Below, piece after piece: positions 18,160 through 27,439 of a stretch of DNA of 64,000 nt. A program made the translations under genes and the position numbers. Under the pieces are notes generated by a model that ran no database searches, was not told the origin of the DNA, and saw only the letters and a list, made by a program, of their open reading frames with translations. Position 1 is the first letter of the stretch; every line of letters begins with the position of its first letter. This DNA comes from Pedobacter sp. SYP-B3415 (GTDB lineage: Bacteria; Bacteroidota; Bacteroidia; Sphingobacteriales; Sphingobacteriaceae), in the NCBI RefSeq assembly GCF_004138205.1, contig NZ_RXNQ01000036.1:124001-188000 (forward strand). Direction: 5' to 3'.

Positions 18160-21093
18160 ATGAAACACAAACTATTTACCATTGCATGTTTTCTTTTGGT
18201 CGGCGTGTCGTCTATGGCGCAAAACACCTATCAATGGAAAACCGCTTCGTCGGGCGGGTACACGTACAAGTATGTCACAAATGACCCTACCCGGTCCAGG
18301 TTCTACACCCTGAAAAACGGCCTGACAGTGATCCTTTCCCCAAATGCGAAAGAGCCGAATATCGAATTCCGAATGGCCGTCAGGGCTGGCAGTAACACCG
18401 ACCCGAGAACCGCCACCGGCCTTGCCCATTACCTGGAACATTTGCTTTTTAAAGGAACCGACAAATTCGGAACGTTAAACTGGCAAAAGGAAAAACCGCT
18501 GCTTGATAAGATTGATGCCTTGTATGAAACATATAATAAGACAACTGATCCCGAAAAGCGTAAAGAGATCTACAGGGAAATCGACAAAACCTCGGGCGAG
18601 GCCTCAAAGTTCTCTATCGCCAATGAGTACGACAAAATGATGAAGGGCATAGGCGGTCAAAGCTCCAATGCCCATACCTGGTACGAAGAGACGGTATATA
18701 ATGAGGATTTCCCCTCAAATTCTGTAGACAAGTTTTTAAGTCTGCAGGGTGAGCGCTTTCGGAATCCGATCTTCAGGATTTTCCATACCGAACTGGAAGC
18801 AGTGTACGAAGAGAAAAACCGCTCGCTTGATAATGATGGAAGCAAAGCTGCTGAAGCACTTTTCGCCGCAGTTTTCCCCACGCATAATTATGGTCAGCAA
18901 ACAACGATCGGCACAATTGAGCACCTTAAAAACCCCTCGCTGGTCGAGATAAAAAAATATTACCAGAAGTACTATGTGCCAAACAACATGGCCGTAGTAA
19001 TGGCCGGCGATTTCAACCCGGATGAACTGATCAGAAAGATTGACAAAACCTTTGCTTATATGGTCAGCAAACCTGTTCAGCTCTATCAGCCTGCGGCGGA
19101 AAAACCCTTAACCGGCATCCGTACCATCGACATCTACGGGCCAAACGCAGAAAACCTGATGATCGGCTACCGCGGATATCCTGAAAGCACGCGGCAGAGC
19201 ATGCTGCTGGACCTCGCAGGCAGCATCCTGTCGAACGGAAAAGCAGGACTGATCGATATCAATCTTAACAAGCAGCAAAAAGTATTGCGCGCCAGCGCAG
19301 GTACCCAGCAGATGAAAGATTACGGCTTGTTCATTCTCAGCGCTGCGCCAAAACAGGGACAGACCCTTGACCAGGCCAAAGCACTGCTGCTTGGTCAGAT
19401 TGAACTGCTCAAAAAGGGAGAATTTGATGAAAGCCTGATCAAAGCTACCGTCGCCAACAGCAAACTTTCATTGCTCCAGTCTTTTGACAACAATAACTTC
19501 AGGGCTGAAGCGACAACAAACGAGTTTATTCTTAACCGCGGCGCAAACTGGAACAAATCGCTCGGCGCCCCCGATGAAATGGCCAAAATAACCAAAAAAG
19601 ATATCGTAGATTTTGCAAACACCTTTTTTAAAGACAACTATGTTGTCGTTCTGAAACATAAAGGCACGGACAAGAACAGCCAGAAGGTAGATAAACCTGC
19701 CATTACTCCTGTTGCTACGAACGCGAATGAAGTTTCTGCATTTGCAAAAAACGTACTTGAAGCTCCTGTCAAACCGATTCAGCCCGTGTTTCTTGATTAC
19801 AAAAAAGACATCGCATACGGTAAAAGCGGGATTGCTGATATCCTGAGTGTTCAGAACAAGGAGAACAGCATCTTCAGGTTGAGCTATCGCTTTGATATGG
19901 GAGCCTACAACTACAAACTTCAGCCGTATGCCGCACAGTACCTTACCTTTTTAAGTACTGATAAATATACGGCAGAGGAGATCAGCAGACAATTCTATAA
20001 CATTGCCTGCAACTACAGCTTTAACGTTGGAAACGATGTGGCCACGATCACCATTACCGGCTTGCAGGAAAATTTTGAAAAAGCGGTGAGCCTGGTCGAG
20101 CACGTATTTGCGAATTGCAAACCAAATGAACCGGCCCTCGCTGAATTAAAAAGCCGGATTCTGAAACAGCGTGAAAACAATAAGCTGAATAAGACGGCGA
20201 TCCTTTCGGGCATTATGAATTATGCTCAATACGGACAGGACAATCCTTTCAATTACGGCTTAAGCAATGATGAGGTGAAAGCCATGACAGCAGAACAACT
20301 GGTGTATATCCTGCACAATATCCGCAATTACAAGCACGACATTATTTATTACGGACCCAAAGACCTTGCGGCTTTTACATCAGATATCACCAAAGTTCAT
20401 CAGCTTCCCACAGCCTTTACACCGGCGGCAGCGGCAAAAACCTTCACATACCAGCATCCTGAAAACAATAAGGTTTATTTCGCTGATTATGATATGGTCC
20501 AGGCTGAGATCAGGTGGGTGCGCAACAACGGAATGTATGATCCAGCGAACGCCGGAAAAATCGACCTCTTCAACAGTTACTTTGGCGGCGGCATGGGCTC
20601 GGTCGTATTTCAGACCATCCGCGAATCCAAAGCGCTCGCCTACTCATCATATGCCCTGTATGCAAACCCCGACAAACGTGACAAGGAATATTATATGATG
20701 GCCTATGTGGGAACACAGGCAGATAAAATGAACGATGCGGTTGCAGCGATGAATGAACTGCTCACCGTGTTACCCGAGTCAGATAAAGCCTTTACAGCTT
20801 CGAAAGATAACGCACTTAACGCACTTGAAACCGGACGGATTACAAAAGACGCCATCATTTATTCTTATCTCAACGATCAGAAACTTGGTTATGACCACGA
20901 TTCGCGTATTGATTTGTATCAGCAGCTAAAACCGCTGAACTTTACAGACATAGCGCAGTTCCATAAAGAACAGATAGCAGGAAAACCATACAGTTACTGC
21001 ATCGTGGCCTCAGAGAAAAAGATCAGTATGGCAGACCTGGAAAAATTCGGCTCAGTTACGAAACTTAACCTTGAGCAGGTTTTCGGTTATTAA
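18160..21093 (+). CDS. M16 family zinc metalloprotease, periplasmic
   Basis: This 977-residue protein is a two-module M16 (insulinase/pitrilysin) peptidase. The signal peptide MKHKLFTIACFLLVGVSSMAQ suggests periplasmic or surface location. The inverted zinc motif HYLEH is at residues 90-94 with the downstream acidic ligand in ELEAVYEEKNRSLDND. The C-terminal half holds the second, non-catalytic M16 domain with FNSYFGGGMGSVVFQTIRESKALAYS. Substrates are unknown; peptide or misfolded protein degradation is the usual role. It is monocistronic, with its own promoter element and a strong terminator. Confidence 0.95.
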   Translation: MKHKLFTIACFLLVGVSSMAQNTYQWKTASSGGYTYKYVTNDPTRSRFYTLKNGLTVILSPNAKEPNIEFRMAVRAGSNTDPRTATGLAHYLEHLLFKGTDKFGTLNWQKEKPLLDKIDALYETYNKTTDPEKRKEIYREIDKTSGEASKFSIANEYDKMMKGIGGQSSNAHTWYEETVYNEDFPSNSVDKFLSLQGERFRNPIFRIFHTELEAVYEEKNRSLDNDGSKAAEALFAAVFPTHNYGQQTTIGTIEHLKNPSLVEIKKYYQKYYVPNNMAVVMAGDFNPDELIRKIDKTFAYMVSKPVQLYQPAAEKPLTGIRTIDIYGPNAENLMIGYRGYPESTRQSMLLDLAGSILSNGKAGLIDINLNKQQKVLRASAGTQQMKDYGLFILSAAPKQGQTLDQAKALLLGQIELLKKGEFDESLIKATVANSKLSLLQSFDNNNFRAEATTNEFILNRGANWNKSLGAPDEMAKITKKDIVDFANTFFKDNYVVVLKHKGTDKNSQKVDKPAITPVATNANEVSAFAKNVLEAPVKPIQPVFLDYKKDIAYGKSGIADILSVQNKENSIFRLSYRFDMGAYNYKLQPYAAQYLTFLSTDKYTAEEISRQFYNIACNYSFNVGNDVATITITGLQENFEKAVSLVEHVFANCKPNEPALAELKSRILKQRENNKLNKTAILSGIMNYAQYGQDNPFNYGLSNDEVKAMTAEQLVYILHNIRNYKHDIIYYGPKDLAAFTSDITKVHQLPTAFTPAAAAKTFTYQHPENNKVYFADYDMVQAEIRWVRNNGMYDPANAGKIDLFNSYFGGGMGSVVFQTIRESKALAYSSYALYANPDKRDKEYYMMAYVGTQADKMNDAVAAMNELLTVLPESDKAFTASKDNALNALETGRITKDAIIYSYLNDQKLGYDHDSRIDLYQQLKPLNFTDIAQFHKEQIAGKPYSYCIVASEKKISMADLEKFGSVTKLNLEQVFGY

Positions 21094-21104
21094 AAATAAG
21101 GCAT

Positions 21105-21142
21105 AAAAAAAGCGGCTTCCCGGAAAGGAAGCCGCTTCTTTT
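21105..21142. terminator. Bidirectional rho-independent terminator
   Basis: The perfect 10-bp stem AGCGGCTTCC (21111-21120) with GGAAGCCGCT (21127-21136) is flanked by a run of A on the left and T on the right. It can terminate both the M16 gene and the convergent csbD gene. Confidence 0.92.
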
Positions 21143-21154
21143 TGTAAAGCGCAC

Positions 21155-21340
21155 CTAAAGCGAATTGATCCACTTTACAAGCTCGTCCCGGCCTTTGCCG
21201 GTTTTTTGCTGAAGTTTACCCAACAGTTCATCATCTTTCCCTTCTTCATGTGTCAGGTCGTCTTCTGTAAGGTCTCCATAGGCTTGTTTAACCTTTCCTT
21301 TTATCTCATTCCACTTGCCTTTTATTTCCAGCTTGTCCAT
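21155..21340 (-). CDS. CsbD family stress-response protein
   Basis: This 61-residue hydrophilic protein belongs to the CsbD family, small predicted-helical proteins often induced by general stress; their biochemical role is unknown. Family hallmarks are IKGKWNEIKGKVKQAYGDLTEDDL and the lysine/glutamate-rich tail with LLGKLQQKTGKGRDEL. It is a stand-alone gene convergent with the M16 protease and shares its terminator. Confidence 0.93.
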   Translation of the reverse strand: MDKLEIKGKWNEIKGKVKQAYGDLTEDDLTHEEGKDDELLGKLQQKTGKGRDELVKWINSL

Positions 21341-21491
21341 AGTAAGTAATTTAGTATAAGTTTCTTAATCAACAGCCCGACAAGATTTTTGTTTGCTTCG
21401 AACAGACCTGCCTTTTCAGAATTAATACTTCATGCATGCAACCATCGCTGCATTGCAGTCGTCTCTCTAAATGAACCTTAATTAAACACGC

Positions 21492-22178
21492 ATGAAAAAA
21501 TTAATCCTCATCCTGCTTCTGCTGCCGGCCATTCTGCTTCAGCAGTCCTGCATAGTCATGGTCAAATCACTTGCAAAAGGCATCGTTAATGACTATGATG
21601 ATTACGCCGATACCAATATTTCTTCACAGACCCTGCTCGGTGCAGATGGCAGAACGGCGACCATAAATCAATCTTTCTCCGGCAAAACGGTCTATGCTGT
21701 GGTTTACAGCAGCCCCCTTAACCATCCTCATCCCGGAGATTCAACCCGTTACGCAGAAATGCAGAACCGTTTCAAACCATATAAAGATGTACAATTCATA
21801 TCCGTTTACAATGGAGACAATGAGCAGTACTGGCGCGAGTTCAGCAAAAAAAACCGCGGCGGCCATGAGGCCTACCGGCTTACCGACCGCGATGCTGAGC
21901 CATGGAAAGGGCTGGGCAACGTACCTCATGTTCTGATTATCGGGGCCGATGGAACTATACTGGGATACAAAGCGCCCAACACAAACAGTAAGGTGCTTGC
22001 AGATTATGTGCTGTACCAGGCCCGTTCAGGCAAAGATGCCACCCGATCTTCAAAAGAAGTAATCAAAGAGATTAATGAAAGCGGCAGGTTTAAGTCAGAA
22101 CAAATGAAAAGCTGGTATACCGCCCATTTCAAGGAACCTGCAGATAATGTGTCGCTTTCATTCTCAAACTCAAACTGA
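21492..22178 (+). CDS. Lipoprotein with a redox-inactive thioredoxin-like fold
   Basis: The 228-residue product starts with a lipoprotein signal (MKKLILILLLLPAILLQQSC, Cys20). The body looks like an AhpC/TSA or thioredoxin-like domain: SGKTVYAVVYSS for the first strand, DVQFISVYNGDNEQYWREF, and GNVPHVLIIGADGTILGYKAPN, which matches the cis-proline strand and following hairpin of TlpA-like proteins. The usual CxxC motif is absent, so disulfide exchange is unlikely. The C-terminal part is helical and charged. Its function is unknown; a structural or binding role at the periplasmic face of a membrane is an inference. Confidence 0.8.
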   Translation: MKKLILILLLLPAILLQQSCIVMVKSLAKGIVNDYDDYADTNISSQTLLGADGRTATINQSFSGKTVYAVVYSSPLNHPHPGDSTRYAEMQNRFKPYKDVQFISVYNGDNEQYWREFSKKNRGGHEAYRLTDRDAEPWKGLGNVPHVLIIGADGTILGYKAPNTNSKVLADYVLYQARSGKDATRSSKEVIKEINESGRFKSEQMKSWYTAHFKEPADNVSLSFSNSN

Positions 22179-22189
22179 TTTAAAAAACA

Positions 22190-22215
22190 AAGGGCAGATC
22201 AGCCTGCCCTTGTTA
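22190..22215. terminator. Bidirectional terminator between the lipoprotein gene and acs
   Basis: AAGGGCAG (22190-22197) pairs with CTGCCCTT (22204-22211) around ATCAGC. It is A-rich on the left and followed by TGTTATTATTT on the right. It sits between two convergent genes and may serve both. Confidence 0.8.
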
Positions 22216-24111
22216 TTATTTCGTTTGTGCCTTTTCAATGATTTCGGTCACAACAGCCGGATCAAGCAGGGTCGACGTATCGCCCAGATTTGAAACCTCT
22301 CCTTCTGCAATCTTGCGCAAAATACGGCGCATGATTTTCCCGGAGCGCGTTTTTGGCAATCCGGATACAAACATGATCTTATCTGGTTTGGCAATTGCTC
22401 CGATCATTCTTGTTACGGTTTGCAGGATATCTTTCCGTGTCAGTTCCTCATCACTATGATGTTCAGGATAGATAACGAAAGCGTAAATCCCCTGCCCCTT
22501 TACCTCATGCGGAAAACCAACCACCGCACTTTCCACCACACCAGAATGCATGTTGATGGCATTTTCCACTTCAGCCGTGCCAATCCGGTGACCAGAAACG
22601 TTAATTACATCATCTACCCTGCCGGTGATACGGTAATAACCTTCATCATCGCGGAGACAGCCATCGCCGGTGAAATACATGTTCGGATAAGCAGAGAAAT
22701 AGGTCTGCCGGCAGCGCTCATGGTCACCATATGTAGTTCTAAGGATACCGGGCCATGGAAATTTGATACACAGGTTTCCGCTTACGCCATTTCCCTCAAT
22801 TTCCTGACCGTTCTCATCGACAAGGCAGGGCTGAATGCCCGGAAGGGGTAATGTGGCAAAGCTGGGTTTTGTGCGTGTCACATTGGCTATCGGCGAGATC
22901 ATAATCCCCCCTGTTTCTGTCTGCCACCACGTATCAACGATGGGGCAGTTCCCTTTCCCTATCTTTTCATCAAACCAATGCCATGCTTCCTCATTTATAG
23001 GCTCACCTACAGAACCCAGTACACGTAAAGTATCCATTGAAACGTTGGCGAAAGGCTCATCACCAAAACTCATCAGCGAGCGGATGGCAGTCGGTGCCGT
23101 ATACAGGCTGTTTACCTTATGCTTGTCTACAATCTGCCAGAAACGCGATGCATCGGGATAGGTTGGGATACCTTCAAAAATTACTGATGTGGCTCCCTGC
23201 GAAAGCGGCCCGTATATAATATAAGAATGCCCGGTAATCCACCCGATATCTGCGGTACAGAAGTAAACTTCACCGGGCTGATAGTTGAAGACATTGCTAA
23301 ATGTATAACCGGCGTAGACCATATATCCCCCGCAGGTGTGAACAACGCCTTTTGGTTTACCCGTAGATCCGGATGTATAGAGGATAAACAGCATATCTTC
23401 TGCGTCCATCTCTTCAGCCGGGCATACATCATTTACATGTTTCACTTCATCTTCCCACCAGACATCACGACCTTTCAGCATTGAAACAGGCGTCCGGGTG
23501 TGTGTAAGGACGATAACTTTTTCAACCGTAGAGCAACCAATCAGCGCATCGTCGATCACCTCTTTAAGCTCGATTTTTTTGCTGCCCCGGTAGGCGCCGT
23601 CTGCGGTTACCACCAGTTTACAGGCTGCGTCATTGATCCGGTCTGCGATTGATTTGGCAGAAAAACCACCGAACACCACCGAATGCACAGCACCGATCCG
23701 GGCACAGGCGAGCACAGCAATAGCCAGTTCGGGAACCATAGGCATGTAAATACAAATGCGGTCGCCTTTTTTTGCGCCATTTCGTTTCAGCACATTTGCA
23801 AAACGACAAACGCGCTCATGCAGCATTTTATAGGTAAGCGTGATGCTGTCCTGCTCGGGATCATTCGGTTCCCAGATAATAGCCGGCTTATCTGCGTCGG
23901 TTGCCAGGTGCCTGTCCAGACAATTTTCTGTAATATTAAGTTTGGCACCCTCAAACCACTTGATTTCCGGATCAGCGAAGTTCCAGGATAAGACTTTAAA
24001 CCAGGGTTTGCGCCACTGAAAATTTTGCGCAATTTCTCCCCAGAATTGCTCGGGATTGTCCACACTTTTCCGGTACGCGAGCTCATACTCTTCGATACTA
24101 TTAATCTGCAT
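22216..24111 (-). CDS. acs: Acetyl-CoA synthetase (AMP-forming)
   Basis: Acs activates acetate to acetyl-CoA through acetyl-AMP, allowing scavenging of acetate. The 631-residue protein has the adenylation motifs LYTSGSTGKPKGVVHT, IGWITGHSYIIYGPL, WWQTETGGIMISP, YFTGDGCLRDDEGYYRITGR and the C-terminal PKTRSGKIMRRILR, whose lysine is the site usually controlled by acetylation. All core residues look intact. It is monocistronic, with an exact -7 promoter element 28 bases before the start codon. Confidence 0.97.
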   Translation of the reverse strand: MQINSIEEYELAYRKSVDNPEQFWGEIAQNFQWRKPWFKVLSWNFADPEIKWFEGAKLNITENCLDRHLATDADKPAIIWEPNDPEQDSITLTYKMLHERVCRFANVLKRNGAKKGDRICIYMPMVPELAIAVLACARIGAVHSVVFGGFSAKSIADRINDAACKLVVTADGAYRGSKKIELKEVIDDALIGCSTVEKVIVLTHTRTPVSMLKGRDVWWEDEVKHVNDVCPAEEMDAEDMLFILYTSGSTGKPKGVVHTCGGYMVYAGYTFSNVFNYQPGEVYFCTADIGWITGHSYIIYGPLSQGATSVIFEGIPTYPDASRFWQIVDKHKVNSLYTAPTAIRSLMSFGDEPFANVSMDTLRVLGSVGEPINEEAWHWFDEKIGKGNCPIVDTWWQTETGGIMISPIANVTRTKPSFATLPLPGIQPCLVDENGQEIEGNGVSGNLCIKFPWPGILRTTYGDHERCRQTYFSAYPNMYFTGDGCLRDDEGYYRITGRVDDVINVSGHRIGTAEVENAINMHSGVVESAVVGFPHEVKGQGIYAFVIYPEHHSDEELTRKDILQTVTRMIGAIAKPDKIMFVSGLPKTRSGKIMRRILRKIAEGEVSNLGDTSTLLDPAVVTEIIEKAQTK

Positions 24112-24139
24112 TTGGTGTTTTGTTAGAATTAAGGTTAAC

Positions 24140-24147
24140 CAAATATA
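24140..24147 (-). promoter_or_regulatory. Promoter -7 element of acs
   Basis: On the minus strand this reads TATATTTG, an exact match to TAnnTTTG, 28 bases upstream of the acs ATG. No clear TTG was found at the usual distance upstream, so the -33 part is weak or absent. Confidence 0.55.
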
Positions 24148-24228
24148 AGATTTTCTTCAGGTACGGTATGCAGAACGTCGGCTTCAACGACCGCCCGTTC
24201 GGACAAGAAAAAAATTAAAAGCACGTTC

Positions 24229-24259
24229 TTGATGTTTTCATTTATTATTCAGATATTTG
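24229..24259 (+). promoter_or_regulatory. Promoter of the rpmB ribosomal operon
   Basis: TTG at 24229-24231 is followed after 20 bases by GATATTTG at 24252-24259, a seven-of-eight match to TAnnTTTG. This spacing fits the Bacteroidota -33/-7 promoter. It lies 46 bases before the rpmB start. Confidence 0.65.
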
Positions 24260-24305
24260 CAAACTCTTAAAAAAATAAGCGGCGATTAATTAATACATAT
24301 AAGTC

Positions 24306-24539
24306 ATGTCAAGAATTTGTGATTTAACCGGAAAGACTGCAATGAAAGGTCATAACGTTTCACACTCGAACGTTAAGACCAAACGCAAGTTTCACCCGAA
24401 CCTTCAGCTTCAGAAGTTTTACATTCCTGAAGAGGATCGTTGGATTACGTTGAAAGTTTCTACTTCAGCTATCAAAACCATCAATAAAGTTGGTATCAGC
24501 GAAGCCATCAACCGGTTTGTTAAAAAAGGATATTTGTAG
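24306..24539 (+). CDS. rpmB: 50S ribosomal protein L28 (bL28)
   Basis: This is the 77-residue ribosomal protein bL28 of the large subunit. It starts MSRICDLTGKTAMKGHNVSHS and carries KTKRKFHPNLQLQKF, characteristic of the family. It leads a compact operon with rpmG, a DUF4295 gene and ftsY, an order I know from Bacteroidota. Only one cysteine remains of the zinc ligands seen in some L28 proteins, so this appears to be a zinc-independent form. Confidence 0.97.
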   Translation: MSRICDLTGKTAMKGHNVSHSNVKTKRKFHPNLQLQKFYIPEEDRWITLKVSTSAIKTINKVGISEAINRFVKKGYL

Positions 24540-24576
24540 GATCAGGCTGTATTAATCAGCTATAAAAGATAAAAAA

Positions 24577-24759
24577 ATGGCAAAAAAAGGTAACAGAGTA
24601 CAGGTTATTTTGGAATGTACTGAGCATAAAACTAGTGGTATGCCAGGCATGTCAAGATACATCTCTACAAAAAACCGTAAGAATACTACAGAAAGACTGG
24701 AACTTAAAAAGTACAATCCGGTTCTGAAAAAAGTAACGGTACACAAAGAAATTAAATAG
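24577..24759 (+). CDS. rpmG: 50S ribosomal protein L33 (bL33)
   Basis: This 60-residue ribosomal protein begins MAKKGNRVQVILECTEHK and has the family pattern YISTKNRKNTTERLELKKYNP. The zinc-binding cysteine pairs of C+ forms are missing; only one Cys remains, so it is a zinc-independent L33. It lies 37 bp after rpmB in the same operon. Confidence 0.97.
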   Translation: MAKKGNRVQVILECTEHKTSGMPGMSRYISTKNRKNTTERLELKKYNPVLKKVTVHKEIK

Positions 24760-24823
24760 TTAAGGTTTCGATCAGCCGGCTTCTTTTTATGAGAATGCTG
24801 GTGTAATCACAAAACACAATACC

Positions 24824-24991
24824 ATGGCAAAGAAAGTAGTTGCAACCCTGAAAACAGGAAAAGGCAAAGAATATTCTAAAGTGATCACCATGACCAAATC
24901 ACCAAAAACTGGTGCTTACTCTTTCAAAGAGTCTATTGTTCACAATGATCATATTAAAGATGCGATCGCCGCGTCACAAGAAGGTCAATAA
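24824..24991 (+). CDS. Small basic DUF4295 family protein
   Basis: This 55-codon gene encodes a lysine-rich protein that begins MAKKVVATLKTGKGKEYSKV and contains MTKSPKTGAYSFKESIVHND. It matches the short DUF4295 family found with rpmB and rpmG in Bacteroidota. Its size, charge and operon position suggest a ribosome-associated protein, but the function has not been established as far as I know. It lies 64 bp after rpmG and is followed by a weak terminator before ftsY. Confidence 0.9.
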   Translation: MAKKVVATLKTGKGKEYSKVITMTKSPKTGAYSFKESIVHNDHIKDAIAASQEGQ

Positions 24992-25011
24992 TTCTATTAT
25001 TGCGAGATATT

Positions 25012-25046
25012 AAAGCCGTCCTGTTATAAGCTGGAGGGCTTTTTTT
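25012..25046 (+). terminator. Weak terminator between the ribosomal genes and ftsY
   Basis: AAGCCGTCC pairs with GGAGGGCTT with one mismatch, followed by TTTTTTTATTTTA. It could reduce transcription into ftsY. The mismatch makes its strength uncertain. Confidence 0.55.
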
Positions 25047-25071
25047 ATTTTAGTTCCCGAAATTCTTCCCC

Positions 25072-26034
25072 ATGGGTTTATTTGATTTTTTCAAGAAAAA
25101 AGAGGCTGCGCCCGAGCAGCAGGAAGCGCTCGATAAGGGCCTCGAAAAAACGAAAGAAGGTTTCTTCAGTAAGATAACCAAGGCTGTTGCCGGAAAATCT
25201 ACTGTAGATGACGATGTTCTCGACAACCTTGAGGAAGTGCTGGTAACTTCTGATGTCGGCGTTGCAACTACCCTTAAAGTCATAGACCGCATTCAGGCCC
25301 GCGTGGCCCGCGACAAATACCTTTCGACCAGCGAACTGAACGGCTTGCTGCGTGAGGAAATTCAACAACTGCTTGCCGAAAACAACAGCAACGATTTCAG
25401 AAATTTTGAATACGGCGATCATAAGCCGTATGTCATTATGGTTGTAGGCGTTAACGGCGTAGGCAAAACCACAACCATCGGAAAACTGGCCCATCAGTTG
25501 AAAAATGCCGGACTCAAAGTAGTTCTCGGCGCTGCGGATACGTTCCGGGCTGCCGCTGTTGACCAGATCAAATTGTGGGGCGAACGGGTTGGTGTACGTG
25601 TTGTTGCACAGGCAATGGGTTCTGATCCCGCTTCTGTCGCGTTTGACACCATTCAATCGGCCGTAGCCGCCAATGAAGACGTCGTTATTATCGATACAGC
25701 AGGTCGCCTTCATAATAAGGTCGGTCTCATGAATGAGCTGAGCAAGATCAAAAATGTCATGAACCGTATTGTTCCGGGGGCACCCCATGAGATCCTGCTT
25801 GTTTTGGACGGTTCTACCGGGCAAAATGCATTTGAACAATGCAAACAATTTACCGAAGCAACTGACGTCAATGCCCTTGCTATTACCAAACTGGACGGTA
25901 CCGCAAAAGGCGGCGTAGTTATCGGAATTTCAGACCAGTTTAAAATACCGGTTAAATATATAGGTGTTGGCGAAAAAATGACCGACCTGCAATTATTCGA
26001 CAAAAAAGCTTTTGTCGATTCACTTTTTAAATAG
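25072..26034 (+). CDS. ftsY: Signal recognition particle receptor FtsY
   Basis: FtsY is the SRP receptor GTPase that docks ribosome-nascent chain complexes at the inner membrane. The 320-residue protein has an N-terminal four-helix N domain and a G domain with GVNGVGKTTTIGKLA (P-loop), DTFRAAAVDQ, DTAGRLHNKVGLMNEL and TKLDGTAKGG. It lacks the long acidic A domain of E. coli FtsY; only a short helix (MGLFDFFKKKEA) precedes the N domain and may bind membrane. It is 43 bp upstream of rimO. Confidence 0.97.
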   Translation: MGLFDFFKKKEAAPEQQEALDKGLEKTKEGFFSKITKAVAGKSTVDDDVLDNLEEVLVTSDVGVATTLKVIDRIQARVARDKYLSTSELNGLLREEIQQLLAENNSNDFRNFEYGDHKPYVIMVVGVNGVGKTTTIGKLAHQLKNAGLKVVLGAADTFRAAAVDQIKLWGERVGVRVVAQAMGSDPASVAFDTIQSAVAANEDVVIIDTAGRLHNKVGLMNELSKIKNVMNRIVPGAPHEILLVLDGSTGQNAFEQCKQFTEATDVNALAITKLDGTAKGGVVIGISDQFKIPVKYIGVGEKMTDLQLFDKKAFVDSLFK

Positions 26035-26077
26035 CCATCAGGCACAAGAAACGCGCATCGGGCGCTTGGAGGAGAAC

Positions 26078-27439
26078 ATGAACACGAAGACCGTAAACAG
26101 AGCTGTAAAACAAAAACAACCAAAAATCAATGTGATTACATTGGGTTGTTCCAAAAACATTTATGATTCTGAGGTACTCATGGGACAATTGAAAGGGAAT
26201 AGCCTCGACGTGGTTCATGAGCCTGAACGCGTAGGCAAAGATGACATTGTGGTCATTAACACCTGCGGTTTCATTGACAACGCCAAACAGGAATCTATCG
26301 ATACCATTTTGCAGTTCAGCGAAATGAAAGAGGCCGGTAAAGTGGGCAAAGTGATCGTGACCGGTTGTCTTTCTGAGCGCTATAAACCCGAGCTCGAATC
26401 AGAAATCAAAAATGTAGACGCTTATTTCGGAACGAACGATCTGCAGGGTATTCTGCAGACACTCGGCGCCAACTACAAGCACGAATTGATCGGCGAACGC
26501 CTGCTTACCACGCCAAGCCATTTTGCGTACTTCAAAATAGCAGAAGGCTGCAATCGCCCCTGTTCATTCTGCGCCATCCCGCTGATGCGCGGAAAACACC
26601 TGTCCCGACCTATGGAAGAACTTGTAAATGAGGCAAAGATTCTTGCGGCCAACGGCACCAGGGAGCTTATCCTGATTGCACAAGACCTGACTTATTATGG
26701 TCTCGATTTATACGGGAAGCGGAATCTGGACGAACTGCTGCGCAGGCTCTCTGATGTGAACGGCATTGAATGGATCAGGCTGCAGTACGCTTATCCGTCA
26801 GGGTTTCCTATGGAAATTCTTGATGTGATGAACGAACGGGCTAACATCTGTAAATATCTCGATATGCCTTTGCAGCATATTACCGACAATATGCTAAAAT
26901 CAATGCGTCGTGGTATTACTAAACAAAAAACCGTCGACCTGGTAAATAGCATCCGCGATAAGGTTCCCGGTATAGCCATGCGTACTACGCTTATCTGCGG
27001 CTACCCGGGAGAAACGCAAGCCGATTTTGAAGAAATGCAGGCCTGGGTTGAAGAGACCCGTTTCGACCGTCTTGGTTGTTTCACTTATTCTCATGAAGAG
27101 AAAACACACGCGCATTTGCTTACAGACGATGTCCCCGATGAAGTAAAGCAGGAACGGGTAGACAGCATTATGGAAATACAGCAGGGTATTTCCTGGGAAA
27201 TCAACCAGGAAAAAGTCGGCAAAACGTTCAAAGTACTTGTCGACAAAAAAGAAGGTGATTTCTTTATCGGCCGGACGGAATTCGACTCTCCCGAAGTTGA
27301 TAATGAAGTGCTGATAGATGCGCGTTCAGGTTATGCTGCAAACGGAAGTTTTGTACAGGTAAAGATAGACCGTGCTGAAGACTTTGATTTGTACGGTCAC
27401 GTAGCTCACAAAGAAGTATTGTCAGGCCTGCTGGTTTAG
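26078..27439 (+). CDS. rimO: Ribosomal protein uS12 methylthiotransferase RimO
   Basis: RimO is a radical SAM enzyme with two iron-sulfur clusters that methylthiolates an aspartate of ribosomal protein uS12. The 453-residue product has the N-terminal MTTase domain (ITLGCSKNIYDSEVLMGQL), the radical SAM motif EGCNRPCSFC, and a C-terminal TRAM domain. The ATG at 26078 is preferred over an upstream in-frame ATG at 26012 that overlaps ftsY, because it has GGAGG 5 bp upstream, one of few Shine-Dalgarno-like sites here, and gives the usual N-terminus. Its stop codon overlaps that of the convergent gene. Confidence 0.96.
   Translation: MNTKTVNRAVKQKQPKINVITLGCSKNIYDSEVLMGQLKGNSLDVVHEPERVGKDDIVVINTCGFIDNAKQESIDTILQFSEMKEAGKVGKVIVTGCLSERYKPELESEIKNVDAYFGTNDLQGILQTLGANYKHELIGERLLTTPSHFAYFKIAEGCNRPCSFCAIPLMRGKHLSRPMEELVNEAKILAANGTRELILIAQDLTYYGLDLYGKRNLDELLRRLSDVNGIEWIRLQYAYPSGFPMEILDVMNERANICKYLDMPLQHITDNMLKSMRRGITKQKTVDLVNSIRDKVPGIAMRTTLICGYPGETQADFEEMQAWVEETRFDRLGCFTYSHEEKTHAHLLTDDVPDEVKQERVDSIMEIQQGISWEINQEKVGKTFKVLVDKKEGDFFIGRTEFDSPEVDNEVLIDARSGYAANGSFVQVKIDRAEDFDLYGHVAHKEVLSGLLV

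Noticed and set aside
26012..26077. Longer rimO start overlapping ftsY
   Set aside because: The extra 22 residues are not part of the RimO family, and the downstream ATG has a GGAGG upstream.
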